Source of the DNA: Prochlorococcus marinus XMU1405
GTDB lineage: Bacteria; Cyanobacteriota; Cyanobacteriia; PCC-6307; Cyanobiaceae
DNA length: 64,000 nt
Direction of reading: 5' to 3'
Assembly (NCBI RefSeq): GCF_017696275.1
Contig: NZ_JAAORF010000001.1
Span: 344,078-408,077, forward strand
Positions within the stretch are counted from its first letter, which is position 1, and every line of letters begins with the position of its first letter. This document shows positions 1-7,367 of the stretch, one piece after another. The position numbers were made by a program, and so were the translations under genes. The notes beneath the pieces are model-generated. The model was given only the letters and a program-made list of their open reading frames with translations. It made no database searches and had not been told where the DNA came from.

Positions 1-11
1 GATTTTTATTT

Positions 12-332
12 ATGGCTTACTATCACGTTCATGGACTTATTCCAGACGGAATTTCTCAGTCCGAAGGTTACAAGATGTTTGAGCAGTATATTGCTTCCGG
101 TGCACCTATGGATAATTTTGATGGATTTGAATTGGTAAGTAGATTCCATGCGCCTGAAACAGGCGAGGTTTTTGTGACTTTCAAGGCTGATAATCACTTA
201 GCAATATCTCAACATTTTGGAGTGTGGAGAGCGAAATTTGGACTTGATTGGAATATTACCGCTGTTTTAAATGATGATGAGGTTATTCAAAGAAACAAAC
301 AAGTTGCCGATGCTGTTGCTGCAATGGGATAA
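12..332 (+). CDS. DUF3303-type small protein
   Basis: This 106-residue soluble protein has no signal peptide or membrane segment. Its pattern (an N-terminal beta strand, a helix around 'SEGYKMFEQYIASG', then strands and a 'VWRAKFGLDW' block) matches the small DUF3303 family of alpha/beta ferredoxin-like proteins, whose function is unknown. A second, strongly diverged member lies at 703-984 with DUF3764 between them, so this is a cluster of small dimeric-barrel-like proteins. It is followed directly by a strong rho-independent terminator. The ATG at 12 is the first in frame and is close to the window edge, so any promoter lies outside. The family assignment is from pattern recognition only. 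Confidence 0.7.
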   Translation: MAYYHVHGLIPDGISQSEGYKMFEQYIASGAPMDNFDGFELVSRFHAPETGEVFVTFKADNHLAISQHFGVWRAKFGLDWNITAVLNDDEVIQRNKQVADAVAAMG

Positions 333-360
333 TTAGATTGATTGACAGTCGATCTAGAAT

Positions 361-384
361 AAGGAGCAACTAGCTCCTTTTTTA
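361..384 (+). terminator. Rho-independent terminator after the DUF3303 gene
   Basis: A seven-base-pair perfect stem (AAGGAGC / GCTCCTT) with an AACTA loop runs straight into a T tract. It ends one base before the ATG of the next gene at 385. It probably ends the first transcript, and it leaves the following gene without room for its own promoter or leader except inside the hairpin itself. Confidence 0.8.
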
Positions 385-663
385 ATGACTCTTGAAACTA
401 CTGTTTTTACATTCAAAATAAGCGTCCCTTTTGAGGAATGGGCTGGAGTTTATGACAGCCAAGAAAATATACAAATGAATAAAGAACGGGGAATTGTTTG
501 CTTATATAAAGGTGTAAAGAAAGATGATCCAACCAGTGTAATTCTTATTGAACAGGGTGAAGAAGGTAAATCAATAGCTATGTTTCAAGATCCAGCAGTG
601 AAACCATTAATTGAGAGTGCAGGTCATATTTATGATTCGACTGTCATATCAAGTTATTTTTAA
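385..663 (+). CDS. DUF3764-type small protein
   Basis: This 92-residue soluble protein resembles the cyanobacterial DUF3764 family: a 'F.F.I.VPFEEWAGVYDS' opening, a central 'RGIVCLYKGVKKDDP' segment, and a C-terminal helix containing 'DPAVKPLIES'. The fold is probably a dimeric alpha/beta barrel like its DUF3303 neighbours, and its function is unknown. The ATG sits one base after the T tract of the preceding terminator. The gene must therefore be expressed by read-through, by a promoter overlapping that hairpin, or from a nearly leaderless mRNA. No clear ribosome binding site is visible outside the stem, whose 5' arm contains AGGAG. Confidence 0.65.
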   Translation: MTLETTVFTFKISVPFEEWAGVYDSQENIQMNKERGIVCLYKGVKKDDPTSVILIEQGEEGKSIAMFQDPAVKPLIESAGHIYDSTVISSYF

Positions 664-702
664 ATTTAGACTCAAAAAATTACTTTAGAAAACTATTTAT
701 CT

Positions 703-984
703 ATGCTTTTTTTAATTTCTTATAAATTTAATGATGCAAATGCCCAAGACAAGGGATCAAAAATGTTAAAAGAATGGTACTACAAAGGAGGGCCACAAAA
801 TAGACCGGAGGGTTATGACGTTAAATCTTGGATTTTCTTACCTCAACATGGCAATGGTTACTCTGTTGTAGATGCTGATTCTTTAGAAACTATTTGGAAA
901 CAGTGGAGTCCTTGGAGAGAATTATTGGAATTTACTATTGAACCTTGTGCAGATTTAGATCAAACAGTAGCTCTATATTGTTAA
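703..984 (+). CDS. Second DUF3303-like small protein
   Basis: This 93-residue protein looks like a distant paralogue of the gene at 12-332. Both have an opening strand, a 'GSKMLKEWYYKGGPQNRPEGYDV' region that aligns with 'GYKMFEQYIASGAPMDNFDGFEL', a conserved 'DADSLETIWKQW.PWR' block against 'DNHLAISQHFGVWR', and a C-terminal 'DQTVAL' tail. No enzyme motif is visible and the function is unknown. It starts at ATG 703, 39 bases after the DUF3764 stop, in an AT-rich spacer without an obvious Shine-Dalgarno. Confidence 0.65.
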   Translation: MLFLISYKFNDANAQDKGSKMLKEWYYKGGPQNRPEGYDVKSWIFLPQHGNGYSVVDADSLETIWKQWSPWRELLEFTIEPCADLDQTVALYC

Positions 985-1016
985 TGAAAGGCTTATTACT
1001 GATACCTTTTTAATTA

Positions 1017-1274
1017 ATGAATAAATCTTATTGGTTGATTAACTCAAAAAGAACAGAAGTAAAAAGATTTATCAAAAACGATAAGAGTGTAGATGGTGTT
1101 TTTGAGTATATGTTTGTAGATACTGGAAAAATAGTTGGTGTGTTTGGAAAAGAACCACCTGTAATGACAACAACAATTTCTGTAGATATAGATTTAGCTA
1201 GAGAAATTTATGAAAGGTTAATCGCTCATGGATGGAGTAAAACTGAGGAAGTTTGGAATAAAAAAGGGAGATAA
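1017..1274 (+). CDS. DUF1651-like small protein
   Basis: This 85-residue basic protein starts 'MNKSYWLINS' and ends with the helix 'LAREIYERLIAHGW' followed by a charged tail. That layout (tryptophan-rich start, arginine-rich middle, terminal A-x-x-x-W/Y-x-x-L-x-x-x-GW) recalls the picocyanobacterial DUF1651 family, which is uncharacterised and often occurs in variable regions. It is the last of four small plus-strand genes before a gene-poor stretch. The family call is tentative, but the ORF looks genuine from its composition and ATG start. Confidence 0.5.
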   Translation: MNKSYWLINSKRTEVKRFIKNDKSVDGVFEYMFVDTGKIVGVFGKEPPVMTTTISVDIDLAREIYERLIAHGWSKTEEVWNKKGR

Positions 1275-1445
1275 GTATTTTTGGGCAACTTAACAAATAT
1301 AAAAATGAAAAGTTTACTATTGACTCTCATATTCAAACGTTATAAAAAAATGCTTTTTTCTCATCACTTCATCAGAATACTTGTCCTGTTTATGATGCTG
1401 AAGAAATAAAAAAAAACAACAAGAAGCCATTAAAAAGTTATGATC
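1275..1445. other. Gene-poor stretch with at most a doubtful 34-residue ORF
   Basis: Together with the hairpin modules that follow, this forms about 365 bases without a convincing gene. A plus-strand ORF at 1305-1409 could encode a 34-residue hydrophobic, basic peptide (begins MKSLLLTLIF), but it has no clear Shine-Dalgarno. A second frame stays open from about 1343 to the 1540s but has no start codon near its beginning, so it may be a decayed gene or chance. I see no promoter pair that I would defend. Confidence 0.3.
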
Positions 1446-1515
1446 ATAAAAAAAGGGCGTTAGCGTCGCCCCAGTCAAAAAGAAGGGATGATCCCCATCA
1501 CCCGGCCCTTTATAA
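1446..1515 (-). ncRNA. Candidate two-hairpin small RNA
   Basis: Read on the minus strand, a hairpin GGG(TGAT)GGGG(ATCA)TCCC with a GGGG loop (plus positions 1485-1503) is followed about 20 bases later by a second hairpin, GGGCG-ACGCTAA-CGCCC, and then seven T residues (plus positions about 1449-1470). A hairpin, a linker, and a terminator hairpin with a T tract is the usual shape of a short free-standing bacterial small RNA. No coding gene on this strand feeds into the terminator. I do not recognise it as Yfr1 or Yfr2. The 5' end is a guess. Confidence 0.35.
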
Positions 1516-1593
1516 AAATACTAGCACTATATATGGTGTTTGTAAGTAATAAAAATTAACTATTGATGGAGTTGTTTGTTTCTAGTTAATTTG

Positions 1594-1640
1594 TCATGAT
1601 GGAGATCCCCATCATCCAGGCTCGCAAGAGTCTTTTTTTT
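1594..1640 (+). terminator. Hairpin plus GNRA-loop terminator abutting the ABM gene
   Basis: On the plus strand a perfect seven-pair stem (ATGATGG / CCATCAT, loop AGATCC) is followed by GGCTC-GCAA-GAGTC, whose GCAA loop is a stable GNRA tetraloop, and then eight T residues. The ATG of the next gene is the very next base (1641). This is either the end of a small plus-strand RNA or a leader or attenuator for the ABM gene. Its stem shares the core GATCCCCATCA-Y-CC with the hairpin at 1485-1503. Confidence 0.55.
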
Positions 1641-2030
1641 ATGTCTATTTTTGGAACAGATACTCCATTTATGCTTCTTGCAAAAATTAAAGTAAAGGAA
1701 GATAAGGTTGCAGAATACTTAGAAATTGCGGATAGGACAGATAAAGCTGTTGAAGCTGACGAACCAGGAATGCTCCATCATACTTTTGATCAAGATCCTG
1801 ATGAGCCTCTTCGTTTCGTGTGGTCAGAAGTTTATAAAAATGATGATGCTTTACTAGCTCATTTAGCTAATCCAGCTTTAGGTGTTTATCTTGAGGCTCA
1901 TGCTGCACTAGGAACTGATCTTTCTGTTGAATTCTATGGAACTGTTGGAGATAAAGTTATTGAAGCAATGAACGGAACAGGAGTTCCATATAAGATCTTT
2001 AAAACAAAATTAGGTTATAGCAGATTTTAA
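1641..2030 (+). CDS. ABM-domain (antibiotic biosynthesis monooxygenase-like) protein
   Basis: This 129-residue soluble protein contains an ABM / dimeric ferredoxin-like domain: 'FMLLAKIKVKEDKVAEYLEIADRTDKAVEADEPGML' is the typical first strand plus helix, followed by 'HHTFDQD', 'FVWSEVYKNDDALLAHLANP' and 'YLEAHAAL'. Relatives are quinol or small-molecule monooxygenases, or heme or aldehyde-binding proteins; the substrate cannot be read from sequence. I chose ATG 1641 (MSIFGTDT) and not the in-frame ATG at 1596. The extra 15 residues would be translated from two hairpins and a T tract and look spurious. The C-terminal extension after about residue 95 is unusual for the minimal domain. Confidence 0.7.
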   Translation: MSIFGTDTPFMLLAKIKVKEDKVAEYLEIADRTDKAVEADEPGMLHHTFDQDPDEPLRFVWSEVYKNDDALLAHLANPALGVYLEAHAALGTDLSVEFYGTVGDKVIEAMNGTGVPYKIFKTKLGYSRF

Positions 2031-2058
2031 AGATGAGAGTATTAGCTAATTAGTTCGA

Positions 2059-2178
2059 CTAAATTATTAATAAGAATCTGAGTGCAAGAGGTAACCACAA
2101 ACATAGAAGAAGCATTAGTAAAAGAGTAATAGCATGAACATTTGGGATGTATTGCTCTTTAAAAATTTGCGTCTTCAT
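2059..2178 (-). CDS. Possible 39-residue single-span membrane peptide
   Basis: This minus-strand ORF starts at ATG and has a hydrophilic beginning (MKTQIFKEQY) followed by one long hydrophobic helix (LLLMLLLCLWLPLALRFLLII). The segment fits a one-pass membrane peptide. It starts four bases after the stop of another tiny ORF (2182-2271), so the two could be cotranscribed. No strong Shine-Dalgarno is visible and no family is recognised. Picocyanobacteria carry many genes of this size, but chance cannot be excluded. Confidence 0.35.
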   Translation of the reverse strand: MKTQIFKEQYIPNVHAITLLLMLLLCLWLPLALRFLLII

Positions 2179-2181
2179 AAT

Positions 2182-2271
2182 TTATCTTGCTTTCTTAAGT
2201 TTGATTTCTCTTCTGATAAGCAGAGCTATAACTACAACACACATATTCATTAGAAATACGTCTAATGGCAT
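2182..2271 (-). CDS. Possible 29-residue hydrophobic peptide
   Basis: This very short minus-strand ORF has the reading MPLDVFLMNMCVVVIALLIRRE followed by a lysine-rich tail (written here only to show a membrane helix plus positive-inside end). It precedes the 39-residue ORF by three bases. The length and the missing ribosome binding site make this a weak call. It is recorded because topology and spacing fit a two-peptide operon. Confidence 0.2.
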   Translation of the reverse strand: MPLDVFLMNMCVVVIALLIRREIKLKKAR

Positions 2272-2335
2272 TAAATAAAAAAGTCTCTACCTAATTAATA
2301 GCAAGATTATTGATCTACAGATCAGTAAATGAAAA

Positions 2336-2521
2336 TTAAATTGAGATTTTATCAAGCATCAATACATCTTGAGCTTGAATTGTATCTCTCTTATCTTCAT
2401 CTTGGGGATCTTTATAAGATTCAATTTCAGCTTGAATTTTTCTCTTATAAACTCCCTTGATATAGTCAATTTCTCTTCTTTCTTTATTTAGTATTGAAAA
2501 TGGTGATCTTTTTAAGTTCAT
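2336..2521 (-). CDS. Small charged protein, function unknown
   Basis: This 61-residue soluble, highly charged protein has no recognised family. The start is well supported: on the minus strand a perfect AGGAGA Shine-Dalgarno lies about six bases before the ATG at 2521. The protein begins MNLKRSPFSILNKERR, has a central basic helix, an acidic 'DPQDEDKRDT' linker and a hydrophobic end. It lies 26 bases downstream of the 45-residue ORF at 2548-2685, so the two probably form a small operon. Confidence 0.6.
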   Translation of the reverse strand: MNLKRSPFSILNKERREIDYIKGVYKRKIQAEIESYKDPQDEDKRDTIQAQDVLMLDKISI

Positions 2522-2547
2522 AAAAATCTCCTAAAAATAAGTTTTGA

Positions 2548-2685
2548 TTAGCTCCAGTTTTTGTCAGACTCAACAAAGCTATCCAATGTTTGTTGATTTC
2601 TGATTTCTTCCTCAAGAAGTTCTTCCTCTGATCTTTCTTCAAGCTCAGATTTATAATTTTCTTTTAGTTTGGATTTGGTAGACAT
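2548..2685 (-). CDS. 45-residue acidic helical protein
   Basis: This minus-strand ORF (MSTKSKLKEN at the start, SDKNWS at the end) was found by reading the strand by eye. Its middle is almost entirely glutamate, leucine and lysine, giving a likely single charged helix. No membrane span or enzyme motif is present. It is followed on the same strand by the 61-residue gene. The Shine-Dalgarno is weak (GAGC). It looks like one of the many short conserved hypothetical genes of picocyanobacteria, with unknown function. Confidence 0.5.
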   Translation of the reverse strand: MSTKSKLKENYKSELEERSEEELLEEEIRNQQTLDSFVESDKNWS

Positions 2686-2910
2686 TTGCTCATGACGACT
2701 ACAACTATGTTCTAACTAGTCAGACAGGCCATACGACTTATAAATATGTACGGTTTGAGGTACTCCCATATACGGATAAAGGATCAACAATTGAATTTGA
2801 ATATGGTTAAGATGTTAAGAATTTGGATCACTTTTTCCCTTTAAGAATCATCAGCATTGGCAGGCAAATAAGCATTAGAGCCCCATCGATTAATAAAAAA
2901 GTATTTAGAT

Positions 2911-3102
2911 TCATTTTTCTATTTCTTCGAGGATATTCCAATTAAAAGTTATCCCTTTTTTAATTGGGTCTTTTTTCATATCATTCATCTCTTTTCTGAT
3001 TTTATTGTAGTATGCCAACTCTTCTGAATCATCAGAGCCAAGACCATAATTCATGGTTGCCGCAAGATATATTCTATGCATCCTGTATGACGATAATGGC
3101 AT
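2911..3102 (-). CDS. Possible small hypothetical protein
   Basis: This ORF gives up to 63 residues. The more protein-like part starts at one of the internal methionines (MHRIYL... or MNYGLG...) and contains 'DDSEELAYYNKIRKEMNDMKKDP' features typical of a short charged helical protein. No Shine-Dalgarno clearly chooses a start and no family is recognised. It ends about 70 bases from the tRNA-Thr fragment. The composition is reasonable for a real gene, but the evidence is thin. Confidence 0.35.
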   Translation of the reverse strand: MPLSSYRMHRIYLAATMNYGLGSDDSEELAYYNKIRKEMNDMKKDPIKKGITFNWNILEEIEK

Positions 3103-3173
3103 TTCTTATAACAATATTTTTAAATTCTAAAATATATAAAAGTTTTTTAAGACTAACTAGTTTTATTGGGCTA

Positions 3174-3219
3174 TACCCTCGCCGAGACCAGAACTCAGGA
3201 CCTCTCCCTTACCAAGCGA
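3174..3219 (-). pseudogene. Degenerate 3' half of tRNA-Thr (integration scar)
   Basis: About 45 bases align without gaps to the 3' half of the intact tRNA-Thr at 3349-3420, from the anticodon loop through the T arm to the acceptor end, in the same orientation. The block ACCTCTCCCTTACCAAG (anticodon stem-loop side) is unchanged, while the T arm carries about nine scattered substitutions. The 5' half is missing. Partial 3' copies of a tRNA next to the complete gene are what site-specific integration into tRNA genes leaves behind. Only about 130 bases now separate the two copies. Confidence 0.75.
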
Positions 3220-3348
3220 AGTAAATTATTTTAATAAGGAATAATTATGCTCTAATTTCTACTCTAATTGGTTTATGTTTAGTACTCTTAAAATTATTTT
3301 ATTTTTTCAAATACTTATAAACTCAGTTATGGAGATACTTCTTGTTCA

Positions 3349-3420
<72 letters not shown>

Positions 3421-3430
3421 AATTTTAAAG

Positions 3431-3512
3431 TGGGCCGGGTTGGATTTGAACCAACGTAGGCAGAGCCAGCGGATTTACAGTCCGCCCCCTTTAACCACTC
3501 GGGCACCGACCC
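3431..3512 (-). tRNA. tRNA-Tyr (GTA)
   Basis: The reverse complement folds with acceptor GGGTCGG / CCGGCCC, a D arm with CCCGAGTGGTTAAAGGGG, anticodon loop CTGTAAA (anticodon GTA, tyrosine), a long class II variable arm (GGCTCTGCCTACG region), and T arm GTTGGTTCAAATCCAAC. The discriminator is A and CCA is not encoded. It is the upstream member of a tRNA-Tyr/tRNA-Thr pair read on the minus strand. Confidence 0.95.
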
Positions 3513-3611
3513 CCACTATTTGAACTTATCAGTTAATGGACACTTTGTGTGAAATTGTTTTGGATTTTTTGTTTCTTTCTAGATAGCATTTGTAAAGAAA
3601 AGACTTTATTG

Positions 3612-4055
3612 ATGATGAATATCTTATTGATAAATGGACCAAATCTAAATCTCTTGGGCACTAGAGAACCTGAAATATACGGTAATAAAACATTGAGTGA
3701 GATAGAAAAAGATTTAACAAAAGTTGCTAAAGAAAAAAGTATTAATCTTGAATGTTTTCAAAGTAATCATGAAGGAGAAATAGTAGATAAGATTCAGGAT
3801 TCTGTAAAAAGTATTCAGGGCATTCTTATAAATGCTGGTGCTTTTACTCATACATCTATTTCTATTCGCGATGCTTTAATAGGATCAAAAATTCCATTTG
3901 TAGAATTACATATTTCAAATATTTTTAGTAGAGAGGATTTTCGTAAAGAATCTTTTCTTACAGATAAAGCTATTGGAATTATTAGTGGATTTGGCATATC
4001 AAGTTATTCCTTAGCTCTTGAAGGAATCATTGGATATTTAATTAGTAAGGATTAA
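3612..4055 (+). CDS. aroQ: 3-dehydroquinate dehydratase, type II
   Basis: This cytoplasmic shikimate-pathway enzyme converts 3-dehydroquinate to 3-dehydroshikimate. The 147-residue product shows '[22 protein letters not shown]' near the start (the catalytic tyrosine is in EIYG), 'SNHEGEIVD', '[10 protein letters not shown]' and the active-site histidine in 'VELHISN'. The open frame extends upstream to 3549, but the family starts at [10 protein letters not shown], so I chose the ATG ATG pair at 3612/3615. It ends directly against miaE with no spacer and is the first gene of a long plus-strand run. Confidence 0.93.
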   Translation: MMNILLINGPNLNLLGTREPEIYGNKTLSEIEKDLTKVAKEKSINLECFQSNHEGEIVDKIQDSVKSIQGILINAGAFTHTSISIRDALIGSKIPFVELHISNIFSREDFRKESFLTDKAIGIISGFGISSYSLALEGIIGYLISKD

Positions 4056-4664
4056 ATGCTAGTCGATTTTAAAAGACCCACCTCTTATATTAAATATTTA
4101 TCGTCATTAACCTCAGATGAGTGGATCAAACTCGCATTATCTAATCCAATTGATATTCTTATTGACCATGCTCATTGTGAAAGAAAAGCAGCAGGAGTAG
4201 CTATTCAATTGATGTTTAGATATCCATCAGAACCAAATCTGGCAGAAGTTTTAAGTCCAATAGCGAGAGAGGAATTAGAGCATTTTGAAAAAATACTTTA
4301 TTTTTTAAAGGATCTTGGACATTCTCTTGAGGCCTTAAAACCGCCTCCATATGGAGCTGAATTGTCCAAGAATATAAGAAAGGAAGAGCCCAATAGAATG
4401 CTTGATAGTTTCTTAATAGCAGGACTTATTGAAGCAAGAAGTCATGAAAGATTAAGCTTGCTTGCGCTGAATTCTGAAGATAAATCGTTTAAATCCCTTT
4501 ATGAGTCTCTGCTAGAGAGTGAGGCAAGACATTTTGGAGTTTACTGGAAACTAGCGCAAACTAAATTCTCTAAAAATCAAACTTTCAAAAGGTTAGAGGA
4601 ATTGTCTGAAATTGAGTCAGCAATACTGGCTGAAACTTTTATATTGCCAAGAGTACATAGCTAA
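4056..4664 (+). CDS. miaE: tRNA-(ms2io6A37) hydroxylase, MiaE family
   Basis: This ferritin-like di-iron monooxygenase family hydroxylates the isopentenyl side chain of ms2i6A at tRNA position 37. The 202 residues show the four-helix-bundle ligands: 'HAHCERKAAG' near residue 40, 'REELEHFEKI' near 75, 'IEARSHERL' near 130 and 'ESEARHFGVYW' near 160. The gene starts on the base after the aroQ stop. Its 3' end precedes cobI by 16 bases, so translation of the group is probably coupled. Length and motifs fit the family well. Confidence 0.88.
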   Translation: MLVDFKRPTSYIKYLSSLTSDEWIKLALSNPIDILIDHAHCERKAAGVAIQLMFRYPSEPNLAEVLSPIAREELEHFEKILYFLKDLGHSLEALKPPPYGAELSKNIRKEEPNRMLDSFLIAGLIEARSHERLSLLALNSEDKSFKSLYESLLESEARHFGVYWKLAQTKFSKNQTFKRLEELSEIESAILAETFILPRVHS

Positions 4665-4680
4665 AGTTAATAAAATAAAA

Positions 4681-5436
4681 ATGATAATAAAAAAGTTCTT
4701 AAGTTTTCTTAATCCATATAAAACTGATTTACCAACATTCACCATCGTTGGTGTAGGGCCTGGAGATCCATCGCTTTTAACAATTGCTGCTGTAGAAGCA
4801 ATAAAAAAAGCGAAAGTTATAGTTTTCCCAATATCAGATGATAATAAAAAGAGTTTCGCTGCGGAAATAGTCAAGAAATACACCAAATTTAAAAAAAATA
4901 TCCCTATCATTTTTCCAATGGCTAGGAAGGATTTTGATCCAGATGAAATATGGTCTAATGCTGTAGAAAAAATTGTGAAATTTATACAAAATGGTGAATC
5001 AGTTGTTTTACTTTGTCTTGGAGATACTTCACTATTTGCAAGTTCTTCTAATATTTTGAGGTTAGTAAAAAATAATCATGCTGAAATAATTACCAAAACC
5101 ATACCTGGTATTTCCTCTATTTCAGCAGCAGCAGCTTTGAATGATTTTGATTTGGTAAAAAAAGGCGAGACATTGATCATCAAAGAATGCCCTTCTTCAG
5201 AATCTGAATTAACAACCCTACTTAGGGGAAGTAAGGCCAATAAAACGGTATTGGCCATTATGAAAGTTGGCAAAAGATGGAATTTAGTCAAGGAAATTTT
5301 GAAAAAAGAGGATATCATGAATACAACATTAATAGCTTTAAGTGTTGGGATGCCTGATCAAATTATTCAATATGCATCACAATATAAAAAGGAATTTATG
5401 CCTTATTTTTCTTTAATTTTGATAAGGTTCGATTAA
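4681..5436 (+). CDS. cobI: Precorrin-2 C20-methyltransferase
   Basis: This SAM-dependent tetrapyrrole methylase of cobalamin (corrin ring) synthesis adds a methyl at C-20 of precorrin-2. The 251 residues contain the family loop 'TIVGVGPGDPSLLTIAAVEAI' (about residues 20-40), 'CLGDTSLFASSS' near 120 and 'TIPGISSISAAAA' near 140. The frame is open from 4612, overlapping miaE. ATG 4681 avoids the overlap and leaves a normal N terminus before the first strand. The last base overlaps the next gene's ATG. Prochlorococcus makes its own B12-type cofactor, consistent with the cobT homologue at 51950. Confidence 0.88.
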   Translation: MIIKKFLSFLNPYKTDLPTFTIVGVGPGDPSLLTIAAVEAIKKAKVIVFPISDDNKKSFAAEIVKKYTKFKKNIPIIFPMARKDFDPDEIWSNAVEKIVKFIQNGESVVLLCLGDTSLFASSSNILRLVKNNHAEIITKTIPGISSISAAAALNDFDLVKKGETLIIKECPSSESELTTLLRGSKANKTVLAIMKVGKRWNLVKEILKKEDIMNTTLIALSVGMPDQIIQYASQYKKEFMPYFSLILIRFD

Positions 5437-5921
5437 TGTATAAAAAAGAAAAATTAGTTGAAAATCAATTTACATGGCCAATATGTAAAAAACTATTATT
5501 TCTTATTCTTGAAGATAAGCTTAGTGATGTATTTGTTTGTGAATTAGTTTGGGAAAGACTTTTTTATACTAAAGAACTATCTTTAAATGATTGGGCCTTT
5601 AGCGCATTAACTCCTTCTTATTGGTCAAAAAAATTTGAAAAAGCTCCTCAAATAATTTCAGAGCGACCAGCCTCAGTACATTTGACTCGATCAATTCCAA
5701 AAGACTATAAACAGGGGTTGAAAAAATTTCTTAATTTTAAAGGTTATAGGATTAATGAACTTTATCCAAGAAGAACTAGAAGAGCGACGGCAGTAAATTG
5801 GTTAATTTATTGGGCGATTGAAAATGATTGTTTTTCAGAAGATAATGGATTAATGCCAAGTCCTAGTTCACCTCCGGCTAATCCAGTTAAAGGACATTTT
5901 GGCGATCCAGAAATTAAATAA
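5436..5921 (+). CDS. DUF1823 family protein
   Basis: This 161-residue soluble protein is of a cyanobacteria- and plastid-specific type (DUF1823). Characteristic parts are 'LSDVFVCELVWERLFY', 'DWAFSALTPSYWSKKFEKAPQII', 'ASVHLTRSIPKDYKQGLK' and 'RRTRRATAVNWLIYW'. No enzymatic motif is evident and the function is unknown. The ATG overlaps the final A of cobI's TAA by one base, so translation is coupled. The C-terminal tail is proline-rich (PSPSSPPANP). Confidence 0.78.
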   Translation: MYKKEKLVENQFTWPICKKLLFLILEDKLSDVFVCELVWERLFYTKELSLNDWAFSALTPSYWSKKFEKAPQIISERPASVHLTRSIPKDYKQGLKKFLNFKGYRINELYPRRTRRATAVNWLIYWAIENDCFSEDNGLMPSPSSPPANPVKGHFGDPEIK

Positions 5922-5993
5922 GTTTTTTAATAAGGTAAATGATTCTATTAAAGGTATAGTTGTAATGGATACTATTTTCTTTGGAGAGAAGTA

Positions 5994-7367
5994 TTGATTC
6001 TTCCTACAATAGCAATTATCGGAAGACCGAACGTTGGGAAATCTACCTTAGTTAATCGTCTTTGCCAAAGTAATGATGCAATAGTATTTGATAAGCCTGG
6101 TGTTACAAGAGATAGAACTTATCAAAATGCTTCATGGGGAGGTAAGGAATTTCAAATAGTTGATACTGGAGGTTTAGTTTTTGATGACGATAGTGAATTT
6201 CTCCCAGAGATAAGGACACAAGTCTTCTTGGCTCTAGAAGAGGCTTCACTTGCGTTACTGGTGGTAGATGGAAATCAAGGCGTCACTGATGGTGATTTAT
6301 CAATAGCAAAATGGTTAAGAAACTCAAGCTGCAAAACAATTGTTGCTGTTAATAAATGCGAATCGACTACTTTAGGAATATCCTTAGCTTCAGAGTTCTG
6401 GAAATTAGGATTGGGCGAACCCAACCCTGTTTCAGCCATTCATGGTTCAGGTACTGGAGATCTTTTAGATCTCGTTATTGGCGAACTTCCTGAAAATAAT
6501 GTTCAGGATGATGAAGAAAAGATAATGATGTCAATTATTGGTAGGCCTAATGTTGGTAAATCTAGTTTGTTAAATTCAATCTGTGGAGAAAAAAGAGCAA
6601 TAGTTAGTGATATTAGTGGTACAACAACTGATTCAATAGATACGCTTATTAAAAAAGGTGATAATCATTGGAAAATTATTGATACTGCAGGGATTAGAAG
6701 AAAGAAGAATGTTAAATATGGTACTGAATTCTTTGGTATTAATAGGGCTTTTAAATCTATAGATAGAAGTGATGTTTGTGTGTTAGTTATAGATGCCGTT
6801 GACGGAGTAACTGATCAAGACCAGAAGCTGGCTGGGCGCATAGAAGAACAAGGCAGAGCTTGCATAATTGTTGTTAATAAATGGGATCTTGTAGAAAAAA
6901 ATAGTTCAACCATTTATCAAGTAGAAAAAGAACTTAGATCTAAACTTTATTTTTTACACTGGTCAAAAATGATTTTTATATCTGCCCTAACTGGTCAAAG
7001 AGTTGATAATATTTTTGAGCATGCTCTTAATGCTGTAAATCAACATAGAAGAAGAGTTACAACATCAGTAGTTAATGAAGTACTTAAAGAATCAATCAGT
7101 TGGAAAAGTCCTCCAACGAAGAGAAGCGGCAAGCAAGGAAGGCTTTATTACGGTACTCAAGTAAAGAACAAACCTCCCACTTTTACTCTTTTTGTAAATG
7201 ACCCTAAATTATTCGGAATAACTTATAGAAGATATATTGAAAAACAAATTAGAGTAAATTTAGGCTTCGAAGGAACACCCCTCATTTTACTTTGGAGAGG
7301 AAAACAGCAAAGAGCTTTAAATAAAGAAGTCGAAAGAGAAAATATTGAGTTAATTCAAAAAGATTAA
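5994..7367 (+). CDS. der: Ribosome-assembly GTPase Der (EngA)
   Basis: This double GTPase is required for 50S ribosome assembly. At 457 residues it is full length. The first G domain has '[14 protein letters not shown]' (about residue 9), 'DTGG' and 'VNKCE'. The second has '[14 protein letters not shown]' (about residue 183), '[16 protein letters not shown]' and 'VNKWDLVE'. A C-terminal KH-like domain follows ('[20 protein letters not shown]'). It uses TTG as start, supported by a GGAGAG Shine-Dalgarno seven bases upstream. Its TAATG stop/start overlaps the next gene. Confidence 0.96.
   Translation: MILPTIAIIGRPNVGKSTLVNRLCQSNDAIVFDKPGVTRDRTYQNASWGGKEFQIVDTGGLVFDDDSEFLPEIRTQVFLALEEASLALLVVDGNQGVTDGDLSIAKWLRNSSCKTIVAVNKCESTTLGISLASEFWKLGLGEPNPVSAIHGSGTGDLLDLVIGELPENNVQDDEEKIMMSIIGRPNVGKSSLLNSICGEKRAIVSDISGTTTDSIDTLIKKGDNHWKIIDTAGIRRKKNVKYGTEFFGINRAFKSIDRSDVCVLVIDAVDGVTDQDQKLAGRIEEQGRACIIVVNKWDLVEKNSSTIYQVEKELRSKLYFLHWSKMIFISALTGQRVDNIFEHALNAVNQHRRRVTTSVVNEVLKESISWKSPPTKRSGKQGRLYYGTQVKNKPPTFTLFVNDPKLFGITYRRYIEKQIRVNLGFEGTPLILLWRGKQQRALNKEVERENIELIQKD

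Noticed and set aside
1596..1640. Upstream extension of the ABM gene to ATG 1596
   Set aside because: The extra residues would be encoded by a hairpin, a GNRA-loop terminator and a T tract, and the family does not have them.
2682..2809. Open frame on the plus strand with protein-like text (...TYKYVRFEVLPYTD...) between the small minus-strand genes
   Set aside because: There is no start codon after the preceding stop and no ribosome binding site. It may be a gene remnant, but nothing confirms it.
3012..3224. 70-residue plus-strand ORF crossing the tRNA-Thr fragment
   Set aside because: Its end is translated from tRNA-derived sequence in the opposite orientation and there is no ribosome binding site; it is a chance frame.
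3549..3611. Upstream extension of aroQ
   Set aside because: AroQ proteins begin at [10 protein letters not shown]; the extension has no counterpart in the family.
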